Origin: Caldilineaceae bacterium
GTDB lineage: Bacteria > Chloroflexota > Anaerolineae > Caldilineales > Caldilineaceae
DNA length: 64,000 nucleotides
Direction of reading: 5' to 3'
Assembly (NCBI GenBank): GCA_022842065.1
Contig: JALHQH010000007.1
Location: 304,125-368,124 of the forward strand
Positions within the stretch are counted from its first letter, which is position 1, and each line of letters starts with the position of its first letter. The notes beneath the pieces are model-generated. The model had not been told where the DNA came from. It saw only the letters and a program-made list of their open reading frames with translations, and made no database searches. Positions 7,530 through 16,665 of the stretch are shown piece by piece. The translations under genes were made by a program, and so were the position numbers.

Positions 7530-8627
7530 TTATTGCCCCCGCAGATAACGCTGCACATTCTCACTATGCTCGGCGAAGGTTTCGGCGAAGACGTGGCGGC
7601 CGGTGCCATCAGGCAGGGCGACGAAGTAGAGGTAATTGTGTTCATCCGGGGCGAGGACGGCGCGAATGCTGCTGAGACCGGGGTTGGCGATGGGACCGGG
7701 GGGCAAGCCTGGGTAGAGATAGGTGTTATAAGGGCTATCCACGCCGCTGTATTCCTCTAGAAAAACGGGGGTCTTCCACCATTGACCGGTGGCGGCCTGA
7801 TAACCCATGGCGTATTGCACGGTTGGATCGGCTTCCAACTTGATCCCCTGCACCAGCCGGTTGAGATAGACCCGGGCAATCGCGGGGCGTTCGGCGGCGA
7901 CCACGGCTTCGCGCTCGACAATGCTGGCCAGTGTCAACACTTCATAGAGGGTGAGGGTGGTCGCACCGCTGGTGCGAGCTTCGTTATACACCGGCAGCAC
8001 CTTGGCGGCAAAGTTATCCAACTGGCGGCGCAGCACATCGGCGGCGACGGCGTCAAGGGCTGGGATCTCATAGGTATCGGGGAAGAGATACCCTTCCAGG
8101 CTGGTGGCGGTGGGTCGCTCTTGCAAAAATGGATAGGACGCGGGGTCAAGTTCAGTAAGCTGACCGGATAAAATCTGGCTGCGGTAGCTCTCCAAGGCGA
8201 CGGTGTCACTAAAGATTTGGGCCGCGCCCAGGTAATCGCCGATCTGCCCCAAGCGCCAGCCTTCAGGGATGGTGACGGTGACACTGGAGGCTTCGGCCGT
8301 TTGCAACGTGGTGACAATTTCGGCCAACGTCATTGCCGGGCTGAGCACAAAGTCACCGGCTTCCAACTGGGCCGCGACGCCGCTGACGCGCACATAGGCT
8401 TCAAAGAGCCGCGCATCGCTGATCAAGCCGGCGGTCTGGAGTTGCTGCCCGATCAGGCGCGCCGGGGTGCCTGGCTCGACGCGAAAACGGACGGGGCGGC
8501 TGTCATCACTAACCGCTTCGTTGACTTGGGCCTGGCGCCCTTGCATATAGACGCGCTGCATGGTATCACCGCAACCGGCCAGGACGAGCACGAGGAGCGA
8601 GCATATCAGAATAGATTTTAGTTTCAT
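7530..8627 (-). CDS. mltG: Endolytic murein transglycosylase MltG (YceG-like), lipoprotein form
   Basis: About 365 residues starting [21 protein letters not shown], a lipoprotein signal with lipobox LAGC. An alternative ATG 15 nt upstream (8642) is also open. The YceG domain is complete: [14 protein letters not shown], a LysM-like part, [12 protein letters not shown], the catalytic-region block [19 protein letters not shown] and [22 protein letters not shown]. MltG cleaves nascent glycan strands and so terminates peptidoglycan polymerisation. Most relatives have an N-terminal membrane anchor; lipid anchoring is a variant suited to this lineage. Three bp or so downstream of the epimerase stop, so the two are co-transcribed. 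Confidence 0.92.
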   Translation of the reverse strand: MKLKSILICSLLVLVLAGCGDTMQRVYMQGRQAQVNEAVSDDSRPVRFRVEPGTPARLIGQQLQTAGLISDARLFEAYVRVSGVAAQLEAGDFVLSPAMTLAEIVTTLQTAEASSVTVTIPEGWRLGQIGDYLGAAQIFSDTVALESYRSQILSGQLTELDPASYPFLQERPTATSLEGYLFPDTYEIPALDAVAADVLRRQLDNFAAKVLPVYNEARTSGATTLTLYEVLTLASIVEREAVVAAERPAIARVYLNRLVQGIKLEADPTVQYAMGYQAATGQWWKTPVFLEEYSGVDSPYNTYLYPGLPPGPIANPGLSSIRAVLAPDEHNYLYFVALPDGTGRHVFAETFAEHSENVQRYLRGQ

Positions 8628-8645
8628 GGGGAAATCGATCATAGA

Positions 8646-9623
8646 TTAGGCAGCGGCTAGGGCGGCAACCGCTTTACGTTTGGGTTCACCGGCCCCCAAC
8701 CCCTGCAAATGGGGATCAAGCGCCAACAACTTTTGTAAGCCAGTCGCTAGCTTGACCGACGGTTCATAATGCAACAGACGTTGTGCTTTATGCAAATCAG
8801 CCACCAGCCGGGCGATCCCCCCGGAGGTTTCGGTGTTGTGCAGCACGTTCGCCTTGACGCCCACCGTTTGGGCCATCTGTTCGATCAACTCGTCAACTGT
8901 TGTTTCCTGGCCACTGCCCACGTTGATAATTTGCTGGTCGATCCCAGGGGCGGTGGCGGCCTGAATTAGCGCTTCCACCACATCATCGATGTAAACAAAG
9001 TCGCGTGATTGGCTGCCATCGCCAAAGACCACGACGGAGCCGCCGCCAATAATCTGGTGCATAAATTGGGGAATCACCGGCGCATGGACGGGGGGCAGCG
9101 GCTGGCCGGGGCCATAGGCGTTAAAAATGCGCAGGGCAACTGTTTCAAAGCCGCTCAGTGCGCCGATGTTAAAAAGATATTGCTCGGCCGCGACTTTGCT
9201 GACCGCATAAGGGACAGCCGGATGGGTGGGCAAATCCTCGTCGATCGGCTGCTGTTGTTGATTGCCGTAGACGGTCGCGCTACTCGTCAGAATCACCCGC
9301 GGCGCGCCCACATCGCGACAAGCTTCCAGCAAGGCAACGGTTCCCCCTACATTCACATCGTTGTACTCGCGCGGGTAGAGCACCGAGGCCGGGACACTGG
9401 CGCGCGCCGCCAGGTGGTAGACGACATCGACCCCCTGCAGCAGCGACCAGAGTTTGGGGATATCACGCACATCGCCACGGGTCAGGTTAATGCCACTGTG
9501 TAGCGCGACTGGATCCCCACTGCTGAGATCATCGAGCACCCGCACAAAGTGCCCACGTTCATGAAGTTGGTTCGCCAAATGGCTGCCGATAAAGCCGGCC
9601 CCCCCGGTAATAAACACACGCAT
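8646..9623 (-). CDS. NAD-dependent sugar-nucleotide epimerase/dehydratase (GalE-like)
   Basis: 325 residues of the extended SDR type. It has the NAD-binding GGAGFIGSHL (residues 7-16), catalytic SSATVYG and YAVSK (Tyr-x-x-x-Lys, about residues 145-149), and ALRIFNAYGPGQ in the substrate region. Resembles UDP-glucose/UDP-glucuronate 4-epimerases; exact sugar specificity cannot be read. C-terminal 25 residues (GAGEPKRKAVAALAAA) are an Ala-rich tail outside the fold. First gene of an operon with mltG. Confidence 0.9.
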   Translation of the reverse strand: MRVFITGGAGFIGSHLANQLHERGHFVRVLDDLSSGDPVALHSGINLTRGDVRDIPKLWSLLQGVDVVYHLAARASVPASVLYPREYNDVNVGGTVALLEACRDVGAPRVILTSSATVYGNQQQQPIDEDLPTHPAVPYAVSKVAAEQYLFNIGALSGFETVALRIFNAYGPGQPLPPVHAPVIPQFMHQIIGGGSVVVFGDGSQSRDFVYIDDVVEALIQAATAPGIDQQIINVGSGQETTVDELIEQMAQTVGVKANVLHNTETSGGIARLVADLHKAQRLLHYEPSVKLATGLQKLLALDPHLQGLGAGEPKRKAVAALAAA

Positions 9624-9642
9624 AACAATTCCTTACTGGTTA

Positions 9643-9769
9643 ATGGTATAGATAGGTAAATCGGTAGATGAGTAAATCGGTAAATCAGTAGATAGGTAAG
9701 AAGCTACCGATATACCGATTTACCGATTTACTATCTACTGATTTACTAATCGGTATATCGGTTATACCA
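9643..9769. repeat. SMR element, TAAATCGGTA units
   Basis: Left side GATAGGTAAATCGGTAGATGAG and similar steps are answered on the right by ATACCGATTTACCGATTTAC and a second short inversion ending CGGTTATACC. It fills the gap between the epimerase start and the MBL hydrolase stop. Same unit family as 7417-7527 and 43978-44066. Confidence 0.85.
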
Positions 9770-9772
9770 TTT

Positions 9773-10726
9773 TTAACGCTTCCAATCGCTCCAGTCAATT
9801 GGCCAGTTGCTGGATGAATCTGATGAATCGGGTCTATCTTCGTTTTCTTCATGGGCAGCCGGTTTTAACAGACGCGGCGGTGTGGCCACTTTAAGCGGTG
9901 CAAACAGCGCGTTGTAGCTACGACAAGCTTCCACCAACTTCGCCGCCGAATAGTGGCCCATTGTCCAAAAATAGAGCGCCGGCTCTTTTTGAAAAAGGCG
10001 CAAGACCATTTCATCGGCAGAGAGACCCAACGCATCAAGGCGTGCCACTTCGTTCGTCAGTTGCAACAGATGGCCAATTTTGCCATGCAGCTCGGGGAGT
10101 GGATTGCGGCTCACCCGCCCATTAGCGGGAAAGAGCCGTTCCGGGTGAAAGCTGGCCAGAGTGCGCAGACTACAGACGACCCCAAAGAGATCGGCTTCCG
10201 TAGCCCAGGTATCCTCGTCACCATGAATATAGATATCACCGCTGAAGAGCCAACGTTGCGTTGGCTCGAAGTAGGCCATGTGATCGGCCGTATGGCCAGG
10301 AGTTTCCAGCGCGCGCAGGCGGTAATTCGCAGTTTGGATGAGATTATCAACCTCATCCAAGGCGCGCAACTGTGTGCGGCAAGGCTGCGGTATCCCCCAA
10401 AGCAGTTGCCGGTAGAACGGTTGGGGCTTGGGTGGGTTTTGCAAGATGGCAAGGGTACGGTGACTGGCATAGACCGTAGCCTGCGGATAGCGGGCGCAAA
10501 TAATCGCCAGCCCGCCGATCTGATCCTCATGGCCGTGGGTGATCAAAACCTGTTCGACCGGCAATTTACGCAACGTAGAACAGAGCGCGTTTGCAGCAAA
10601 GCGCGGCCCAGCATCAATCAACACCCCATCCACCCAATAGACCGTAGTCCACCAGAAGGGACGCCCCAAAAACGAGCGCGAGATGCGAATGGTCAGCACC
10701 GCGCCGTGCTGTTCGACGTGAATCAT
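9773..10726 (-). CDS. Metallo-beta-lactamase fold hydrolase
   Basis: 317 residues. The metal motif reads THGHEDQIGG (about residues 59-68), followed by ETPGHTADHMAYF, LFSGDIYIHG and a C-terminal helical region with VARLDALGLSADEMV. The family pattern is HxHxDH; here the last His is Gln, so one metal ligand differs. Related proteins include glyoxalase II-like and quorum-lactonase-like enzymes; substrate unknown. Six bp downstream of the thioesterase stop, so likely one operon. The Pro/Asp/Ser-rich C-terminus (DRPDSSDSSSN) is outside the fold. Confidence 0.85.
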   Translation of the reverse strand: MIHVEQHGAVLTIRISRSFLGRPFWWTTVYWVDGVLIDAGPRFAANALCSTLRKLPVEQVLITHGHEDQIGGLAIICARYPQATVYASHRTLAILQNPPKPQPFYRQLLWGIPQPCRTQLRALDEVDNLIQTANYRLRALETPGHTADHMAYFEPTQRWLFSGDIYIHGDEDTWATEADLFGVVCSLRTLASFHPERLFPANGRVSRNPLPELHGKIGHLLQLTNEVARLDALGLSADEMVLRLFQKEPALYFWTMGHYSAAKLVEACRSYNALFAPLKVATPPRLLKPAAHEENEDRPDSSDSSSNWPIDWSDWKR

Positions 10727-10732
10727 CGATGG

Positions 10733-11179
10733 TTATCCTTGTGGCACCAACAGGGTTGCCAGCTTAGCTGCCCCACGCTGCAACCGCTCGATTACAGTTT
10801 CCGGAATTTTCGCCATCTGGCCGGCCAAGTCAACACAAATATGTTCGCTGGTGGCCGTAGCAAGTAAGGTTTCGTTGGCATCATTATACAACGTATAACT
10901 AAATTCTACTTGACGACTGCGCAATTTAGTGAGGGTCGTCACAATACGCACGCGGTCGCCAAAACGGCAGGCCGTGCGATAATTGGCATGAATCCCCGTC
11001 ACCGCAAAGTGATGACCACCCGCGGCCACCTCGGCATACGGCATGCCCGCGGCGGTCATCCACTGGACCCGGCCAATCTCCAGCCAAACAATATAAGCCG
11101 CGTGATGGACCACCCCCATCGCATCAGTTTCCGCAAAACGCACATCGATGGTGGTGGTGACGGGAATTTCTGTGATCAT
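10733..11179 (-). CDS. Acyl-CoA thioesterase, 4HBT/YbgC-FadM type
   Basis: 148 residues with the hot-dog signature RFAETDAMGVVHHAAYIVWLEIGR (residues about 14-37), where the Asp is catalytic. The second half (YRTACRFGDRVRIVTTL, RQVEFSYTLYN) matches the strand pattern of YbgC/FadM. It hydrolyses acyl-CoA thioesters in the cytoplasm, possibly for lipid turnover. First gene of a pair with the MBL hydrolase. Length is typical. Confidence 0.88.
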   Translation of the reverse strand: MITEIPVTTTIDVRFAETDAMGVVHHAAYIVWLEIGRVQWMTAAGMPYAEVAAGGHHFAVTGIHANYRTACRFGDRVRIVTTLTKLRSRQVEFSYTLYNDANETLLATATSEHICVDLAGQMAKIPETVIERLQRGAAKLATLLVPQG

Positions 11180-11185
11180 AGTAGT

Positions 11186-11343
11186 GTGATGCGTAAAACG
11201 TGATGCGTAAAACGTGATGCGTAAAACGTGATGCGTAAAACGTGATGCGTAAAACGTAAAATGTGATGCGTAACCTGGCGCTTCCGATCAGCACACCGCG
11301 CAAATTGCGTTTCACGTTTCACGTTTTACGTTTCACGCCTCAC
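11186..11343. repeat. SMR element, GTGATGCGTAAAAC units
   Basis: Four to five copies of a 14-bp unit GTGATGCGTAAAAC are followed about 100 bp later by inverted CGTTTCACG/CGTTTTACG units and CACGCCTCACGCC. It lies between the thioesterase start and lpdA stop. The right arm shares units with the heptamer element at 35530-35724. Confidence 0.85.
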
Positions 11344-11346
11344 GCC

Positions 11347-12774
11347 TTACATATGAATCGCGTGTCCTTCGACGGCGTGGGCGGCTTCCATGATTACTTC
11401 GCTCAGGGTCGGGTGCGCATGGACGGTGCGGGCGATCTCAGCGGGGGTGATCTCCATGAATTGGGCCAGGCTCAGCTCCGGCAGCAATTCAGTGACATCG
11501 GGACCAACCAGATGTGCGCCCAAGATCTCGCCATATTTGGCATCGGTGATGATCTTGACGAAGCCCTCTTTGGCTTCAATCGCCTGTGCCTTGCCATTGG
11601 GTAGAAAGGGGAATTTGCCCACCTTGATCGTATAACCAGCTTCTTTAGCCTGTGCCTCGGTCATGCCCATGCTCGCGACTTCCGGCTTGCAATAGGTACA
11701 GCGCGGCATAAAGATATACTTTTCGTTGGGAATCGGCAAGGTTTCCGCGCCACCGATGGTTTCGGCGGCAACCAGCGCTTGGGCGCTGGCGACATGGGCC
11801 AGGGCCAGTTTGCCGGTGCAGTCACCAATCGCGTAGATGTTGGCCACATTCGTGCGCATGTTGGCATCAATCTCGATGAAACCACGCTGGTCGAGTTTGA
11901 CGCCAGCCTTGTCCAACCCAACTTTATCGGTGTTGGGCGTAATACCAATCGAGATCAGCACCTGTTCGGCCTCAAGCGTCTGGACCTTGTCGTCCTTTAG
12001 ATTTTTTACCGTCACTTTGACGCCGCTGTCGGTCACATCAAACTTTTCGGTGCGGGCGCTGGTGAAGATATTAAAACCCTTCTTGACAAACGCCTTGTGC
12101 ACCTCGGCAGCGACATCAGCCTCTTCCAAGGGCAGCACATGGTCAAGCATCTCAATAATCGTCACTTCGGTGCCATAGGTCTGGTAGAAGTAACCCAGTT
12201 CCATGCCAATCGGGCCAGCCCCCACCACAATCAGCGACTTGGGCTTGGCTTGTGGGCGGATGGCATGGCGATATTGTAAGACGCGCTTACCATCGACTTC
12301 AACACCGGGCAGGTCGCGCGCACGCGCACCGGTGGCAATGATAAACTTGTCCGCCGTCACCGTGCGTGTTTTGGCCTCGGGCTTAAAATCCGAAGGGGTA
12401 ATGCTCAAGGTATGGGCATCGGTAAACTGGGCATGGCCTTCGATCACATCGATCTTGTTTTTGCGCATGAGGAAGCCGACCCCTTTGGTCTGCCGGTCGA
12501 CAATGCCCATGCTGCGCTTGACCGCACTGCCAAAGTCAACCTGCAAATTATCAAAGGTAAAGCCATAGTCGGCAGCATGATGGAGCATGTCAAGGACATC
12601 AGCATTTTTGAGCAGCGATTTTTTGGGAATACAGCCCCAGTTGAGACAGACCCCACCCAAACTTTCCCGCTCGACAATCGCCGTCTTTTGTCCCAACTGG
12701 GCCGCACGGATCGCAGCCACATAGCCGCCCGGACCGCTGCCGACGACAATCAGATCATAATCGTAATTGCTCAT
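11347..12774 (-). CDS. lpdA: Dihydrolipoyl dehydrogenase (E3)
   Basis: 475 residues from ATG at 12772-12774, chosen because an AGGGAGA ribosome site (12779-12785) sits just upstream; a start 15 nt earlier is open but poorer. FAD-binding GSGPGGYVAA (12-21), redox pair in GGVCLNWGCIPKKS (Cys43 and Cys48), NAD-binding VVGAGPIGMELG, the second FAD motif NIYAIGDCTG, and the dimer-interface catalytic His in HAHPTLSE. It reoxidises lipoyl groups of 2-oxo acid dehydrogenases and sits downstream of the E2 gene, with which it should function. No E1 genes are in the window. Confidence 0.96.
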   Translation of the reverse strand: MSNYDYDLIVVGSGPGGYVAAIRAAQLGQKTAIVERESLGGVCLNWGCIPKKSLLKNADVLDMLHHAADYGFTFDNLQVDFGSAVKRSMGIVDRQTKGVGFLMRKNKIDVIEGHAQFTDAHTLSITPSDFKPEAKTRTVTADKFIIATGARARDLPGVEVDGKRVLQYRHAIRPQAKPKSLIVVGAGPIGMELGYFYQTYGTEVTIIEMLDHVLPLEEADVAAEVHKAFVKKGFNIFTSARTEKFDVTDSGVKVTVKNLKDDKVQTLEAEQVLISIGITPNTDKVGLDKAGVKLDQRGFIEIDANMRTNVANIYAIGDCTGKLALAHVASAQALVAAETIGGAETLPIPNEKYIFMPRCTYCKPEVASMGMTEAQAKEAGYTIKVGKFPFLPNGKAQAIEAKEGFVKIITDAKYGEILGAHLVGPDVTELLPELSLAQFMEITPAEIARTVHAHPTLSEVIMEAAHAVEGHAIHM

Positions 12775-12849
12775 TTTTTCTCCCTGCATTTGGCGTGGCT
12801 GGATAACGCAGACACGCAGAAGTCAATCATGCCACATTTTTAAACGACC

Positions 12850-12903
12850 AACCTCACCCCCGACCCCCTCTCCGCCACGGAGAGGGGGTCGGGGGGTGAG
12901 GTT
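12850..12903. repeat. GC-rich 24-bp hairpin between E2 and lpdA
   Basis: AACCTCACCCC through CTCTCC is complementary to GGAGAG through GTGAGGTT around a 5-nt loop, with one extra base in the G-run. It follows the E2 stop on the minus strand and could attenuate or protect the transcript between E2 and lpdA. There is no long T-run. Confidence 0.8.
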
Positions 12904-12905
12904 GC

Positions 12906-14189
12906 TTAACTTAATGGCAGTGAGGGTCCATCAGTCCACATTTCTAACGTGGTTTTCACCACGGTCATAAACTGATCCGCGGTCGCCCCATCGAGCACGC
13001 GATGGTCAAAACTAAAACTGAGATAACACATGGGCCGGATCACAATGGCATCATCGGCGCTCGGTAAGAGCGAGGGTGAGGCACTGCGTACCACCGGCCG
13101 TTTGACAATTGCGCCAATGCCCAGAATCCCACTCTGCGGTTGGTTGATAATCGGCGTGCCAAGCAGACTACCCCCCACCCCATGATTCGTAATCGTAAAG
13201 GTGCCGCCACGGGTAGCATCGGCGGGTAGCTTGCCGCGGCGCGCCTGGGTGGCAAGATCATTGACCGCCCGTGCCAACCCTTGCAAATTCTTCTCCTCCG
13301 CATCCCGGATCACCGGCACAATCAACCCGTCCGGCAAGGCCACGGCCAACCCGATATGAATGCGCCGACATTCCACAATCCCTTCGGCGGTAAAGCGGCT
13401 ATTGGCCTGGGGAACAGCCCGCAGCGCCCGCGCCACCGCCCCCACAAAGTAAGGCGTGTAGGTTAGTATAATCCCTTTATCCGCAAATGGTTGTTTGTTT
13501 GCTTCCCGATGGCGCACCACTGTGGTCATATCGACCTCAAAAACGGTGGTGACATGTGGGCTGGTCGCTTTGCTCTGCACCATGTGGCCGGCAATCGCGC
13601 GGCGCATGGCGGAGAGGGGGTGGAGGAGTTCGTCGGGAGAGAGAGAGTCGGAGATACGGGACACGAGAGGAGGAGACACGAGACTGGGAGAGGCAGAGGC
13701 ACGCGGTTGGGCGAGGTGGGCGAGGATATCTTTTTTGGTGATGCGGCCGGCCAGGCCGGTGCCGGTCACCAGGTCGAGATCCACCTGATGTTCCGCCGCA
13801 ATGCGCGCCACCACAGGGCTGATAAAAGCCCGCCCCACCGGCTTCTCATTCTGCGCAGCCATCTCACCGGCCGCAGTCTCATCTCTCGTTTCCCCCTGTC
13901 TCCCTGTCTCGTGTCTCGTGTCTCGTGTCTCCGTGTCTCGTATCTCCTCCCCCCGCTGCCCGATATAAGCGAGCGCTCCGCCAACGGCGACCGTTACGCC
14001 TTCAGCGGCGACGATCTGCAAGAGGATGCCGGCCGCGGGGGCCGGCAATTCCGTATCAATTTTGTCGGTGCTGATCTCCAAGAGGGGTTCGAGTTTTGTC
14101 ACCGCGTCGCCGGGCTGTTTTAGCCAACGCGCCACGGTGCCTTCCACGACACTTTCACCCAATTGGGGCATTTTGACGACAGTCACCAT
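12906..14189 (-). CDS. Dihydrolipoamide acyltransferase, E2 of a 2-oxo acid dehydrogenase complex
   Basis: 427 residues. The lipoyl domain (1-78) carries Lys43 in EISTDKIDTE; a peripheral-subunit-binding domain lies at about 117-155 (FISPVVARIAAEHQVDLD, GRITKKDIL); the catalytic domain (about 195-427) ends with SFDHRVLDGATADQF, including the catalytic His. Substrate (pyruvate, 2-oxoglutarate or branched-chain) cannot be told. Both linkers flanking the binding domain are coded by inverted GACACGAGA-type microrepeats (residues about 80-104, RDTETRDTRHE; about 167-185, LVSPPLVSRISDS). Lies four bp after the asparaginase-like gene and upstream of lpdA. Confidence 0.93.
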   Translation of the reverse strand: MVTVVKMPQLGESVVEGTVARWLKQPGDAVTKLEPLLEISTDKIDTELPAPAAGILLQIVAAEGVTVAVGGALAYIGQRGEEIRDTETRDTRHETGRQGETRDETAAGEMAAQNEKPVGRAFISPVVARIAAEHQVDLDLVTGTGLAGRITKKDILAHLAQPRASASPSLVSPPLVSRISDSLSPDELLHPLSAMRRAIAGHMVQSKATSPHVTTVFEVDMTTVVRHREANKQPFADKGIILTYTPYFVGAVARALRAVPQANSRFTAEGIVECRRIHIGLAVALPDGLIVPVIRDAEEKNLQGLARAVNDLATQARRGKLPADATRGGTFTITNHGVGGSLLGTPIINQPQSGILGIGAIVKRPVVRSASPSLLPSADDAIVIRPMCYLSFSFDHRVLDGATADQFMTVVKTTLEMWTDGPSLPLS

Positions 14190-14193
14190 CGCT

Positions 14194-15162
14194 CTATCCT
14201 TCCGGCAACATGGTGCGTTCGGCTAGTTGGGGATCAGCCATCGCGGCGGTCAAATAGAGATAACGCCGTCCCGCCACGGTCGTAAAACCGGCATGTTCGC
14301 CTTGCGGGGAAAGCGCCACAATGTTCATGTATTGGCCAGGGCCACTGCCCATGTACCGCAGGTCGCGCAGTGCTTCCAAGCCGGCCTCGACGACATTCAT
14401 CCCCATCTTCATATAAAGCACAATGCTGCGCGCCGACGAGGCCCGGATCGCCAGTTCACCCATGCCGGTGCAAGCCGCGGCGCCATAGCGGTTGTCGCAA
14501 TAGTTGCCCGCCCCAATAATCGGGCTGTCACCGACGCGGCTGGGATATTTCCAGGCAATGCCGCTGGTGCTCACCGCCGACGCGATGTTACCGTGGCTGT
14601 CCAGGGCGATAAAATTGACGGTGCCCAACGTGTCGATCTTTTCCTTTTTCTCCAGCTTATCCTGCAAGTTGACCGGCCCAGTCAATTGGGCAGCGACGCG
14701 GCGCAGGGCCTGGCTTTGGCCCGGTTCGATGCCATGTTCAGTATACCGTTCACGCCAGCGCTTGAGCGAGGCTTCGGTCAATTGATTAGCCGGCACCCAG
14801 GCCAGTTCCGCGGCAAACCGTTCGGCCCCCCTGCCCGCCAACAGCACATGGGGCGACTCTTCCATCACCTTGCGCGCCAAGCTAATGGGGTTGCCATAAC
14901 TGCGCAGCGCGGCCACCGCGCCGGCCCGCAGCGTACGGCCATCCATAATGCTGGCATCCAGCTCAACTTCGCCCAGGGCATTGGGTAGGCCACCATAACC
15001 GACGCTCTGATCGTCAGGGTCATCCTCAACAACGCGGCAAGCCACTTCGACGGCGTCGAGCGCATGACCGCCCTGGCTCAGTAATGCCATCGCCGCGAGC
15101 GCGCCAAAGCGCCCATTTTCACTGGAGACAATTGTGGGAAGCACTGCTTGTTCTGCACGCAA
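14194..15162 (-). CDS. N-terminal nucleophile hydrolase, aspartylglucosaminidase/isoaspartyl peptidase family
   Basis: 322 residues. Members are made as a precursor and cut autocatalytically before a Thr that becomes the nucleophile; here the site is DTLGTVNFIALD (Thr at about residue 180). SGIAWKYPSRVGDSPIIGAGNYCDN and GAAACTGMGE are the conserved glycine-rich substrate pocket. N-terminal part has GGHALDAVEVACRVVEDDP. Substrates are N-glycosylated Asn or isoaspartyl peptides; which is not clear. Co-directional with E2 with a 4-bp gap. Confidence 0.9.
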   Translation of the reverse strand: MRAEQAVLPTIVSSENGRFGALAAMALLSQGGHALDAVEVACRVVEDDPDDQSVGYGGLPNALGEVELDASIMDGRTLRAGAVAALRSYGNPISLARKVMEESPHVLLAGRGAERFAAELAWVPANQLTEASLKRWRERYTEHGIEPGQSQALRRVAAQLTGPVNLQDKLEKKEKIDTLGTVNFIALDSHGNIASAVSTSGIAWKYPSRVGDSPIIGAGNYCDNRYGAAACTGMGELAIRASSARSIVLYMKMGMNVVEAGLEALRDLRYMGSGPGQYMNIVALSPQGEHAGFTTVAGRRYLYLTAAMADPQLAERTMLPEG

Positions 15163-15191
15163 AGTTCGTGTCCATTCCTGGTGATAGCTGG

Positions 15192-15455
15192 TTAAAGGTC
15201 AAAAAAATTGGCAATGATCGTGCGGATCTGCTCTTCCAACCCGTCCCATGCGGCCGCCGGCAATTTGTTGACGGTGACAAAATCCTGCACCATAAAGACA
15301 TTGTAAATGGTGCCAAGGGCAAAAAGTTGCGCCGCCAACTCATTGGTTGCCGCCGCCTCTGCACTGGCAAAGCTGACTGGCTGGGCAAACTGTTTATGCG
15401 GCAAAAGAAATTTACGCGCATTTGGGTTGGGTGTTGGCTGGATCTGAACTGACAT
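15192..15455 (-). CDS. NifU_N/Nfu N-terminal domain protein
   Basis: 87 residues from ATG 15455, beginning MSVQIQPTPNPNARKFLLP, the hallmark of the Nfu N-terminal domain, and continuing VFMVQDFVTVNKLPAAAW. A longer frame runs to 15650 but that part crosses a repeat element and lacks conservation. The C-terminal CxxC iron-sulfur domain of full Nfu scaffolds is absent, as in stand-alone members. Probable accessory to Fe-S cluster delivery; not proven. Confidence 0.85.
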   Translation of the reverse strand: MSVQIQPTPNPNARKFLLPHKQFAQPVSFASAEAAATNELAAQLFALGTIYNVFMVQDFVTVNKLPAAAWDGLEEQIRTIIANFFDL

Positions 15456-15578
15456 GCGGCTAAGTATAACAGCCTGTTGAGCAGCCATCAAATTATCGCA
15501 AAATGATCTAAAAATAGTGGGCAAAAATGATTCGTTGACAAAATCCGGGAAACCATCAATACTAGAGGGATAGTTTGT

Positions 15579-15650
15579 TAGTTGGATGGGTGGTTGGTTG
15601 TCTACCAACTCACCGCCCATCCATCCAACCACCCATCCAACCCCCACCAA
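15579..15650. repeat. SMR element, GGATGGGTGGTT units
   Basis: TTAGTTGGATGGGTGGTTGG on the left is answered by CCATCCATCCAACCACCCATCCAAC on the right around a short centre. It lies just upstream of the aldo/keto reductase ribosome site, so it would form a hairpin in that mRNA leader. Confidence 0.8.
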
Positions 15651-15672
15651 AACTCACATCAAAGGAGAAACC

Positions 15673-16650
15673 ATGAACTACGTCAACTTTGGCTCGGCTG
15701 GCGTCAAAGTCAGTCCCCTGGCGCTGGGGATGGGCCTACGCGGCCAGAGCGATGAAAGGGCCGCGCAACGGCTGATCGAATATGCCATCGACCAGGGCAT
15801 CAACCTGATCGACTGTGCCAACATTTATGGTCCCATGGATGATCGCGCCAACATTGGGCAGTCGGAAGTGGTATTGGGCCGGGCCATGAAGGGCAAGCGC
15901 GATGATCTGGTGATCACCTCCAAGGTGGCCAGTGGGGTCGGTGAAGGGCCCAACGACCAGGGCCTCTCCCGCTACCACATTATGCGCGAGGTCGAACGCT
16001 CGCTACAGCGGCTGGAGACCGACCACATTGATGTCTACCTCGTCCATGTTCCCGACACGGCGACCCCCCAAGAAGAGACCACGCGGGCGCTGGATGATCT
16101 CGTGCGCAGCGGCAAAGTCCGCTATATCGGCTGCTGCAACTATGCGGCGTGGCAAGTCTGTCGTGCGCTCTGGATTGCAGATGACCTGCACGCCACCCCC
16201 TTTATGTGTGTGCAGAATCCCTACAGCCTGCTCAACCGCAAGCTCGAAAGCGAGATGTTTGGGCTGGTCCGCGATCAGGGGCTAGGGGTAATGGCTTATA
16301 GCCCGCTGGCGGTCGGCTTGCTCAGCGGGGCCTATCGACCGGGGCAACCGGCTCCGGCTGGTTCGCTCTGGGCCACGCGGCGCAAAGATTGGTTTGACAA
16401 GGCGATGCAGGGCACCGTCGGTGAAGTCATCGCATCGCTACACGAATCTGCCGCAGCACTGGGTAAAACCCCAGCCCAAGTGGCCATTGCCTGGGTGCTC
16501 TCCCACCCAGAGGTCACTGTCGCGATCAGTGGCGCTGATACCATCGAACAATTTGACGATGTGCTGGGCGGCGTCGGCTGGACACTCGACCCCGCAGTGC
16601 GCGCACAGCTGGATGCGGTCTCCGCGCCTTTACAGATGATCCTGGACTAA
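15673..16650 (+). CDS. Aldo/keto reductase
   Basis: 325 residues from ATG 15673, with AAAGGAG at 15661-15667; an earlier start in the repeat is unlikely. The catalytic tetrad is visible: Asp and Tyr in NLIDCANIYG, Lys in VITSKVA, His in YLVHVPD. The NADPH-binding end SGADTIEQFDDVLG is present. Relatives reduce carbonyls or act as L-fucose/galactose dehydrogenase-like enzymes; substrate unknown. The D-2-hydroxyacid dehydrogenase begins 15 bp after its stop, so they are probably co-transcribed. Confidence 0.92.
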   Translation: MNYVNFGSAGVKVSPLALGMGLRGQSDERAAQRLIEYAIDQGINLIDCANIYGPMDDRANIGQSEVVLGRAMKGKRDDLVITSKVASGVGEGPNDQGLSRYHIMREVERSLQRLETDHIDVYLVHVPDTATPQEETTRALDDLVRSGKVRYIGCCNYAAWQVCRALWIADDLHATPFMCVQNPYSLLNRKLESEMFGLVRDQGLGVMAYSPLAVGLLSGAYRPGQPAPAGSLWATRRKDWFDKAMQGTVGEVIASLHESAAALGKTPAQVAIAWVLSHPEVTVAISGADTIEQFDDVLGGVGWTLDPAVRAQLDAVSAPLQMILD

Positions 16651-16665
16651 GGGAGAAAGCCGATC

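Noticed and set aside
7934..8317. Long ORFs antisense or out of frame within mltG, nadB, gltB and the giant gene
   Set aside because: GC-rich genes leave long open shadow frames; none has family motifs or ribosome sites, and the real genes are clear.
15456..15650. Longer N-terminus for the NifU_N protein
   Set aside because: The extension crosses an SMR element and is not conserved; the PTPNPNARKF start is at the proper distance from ATG 15455.
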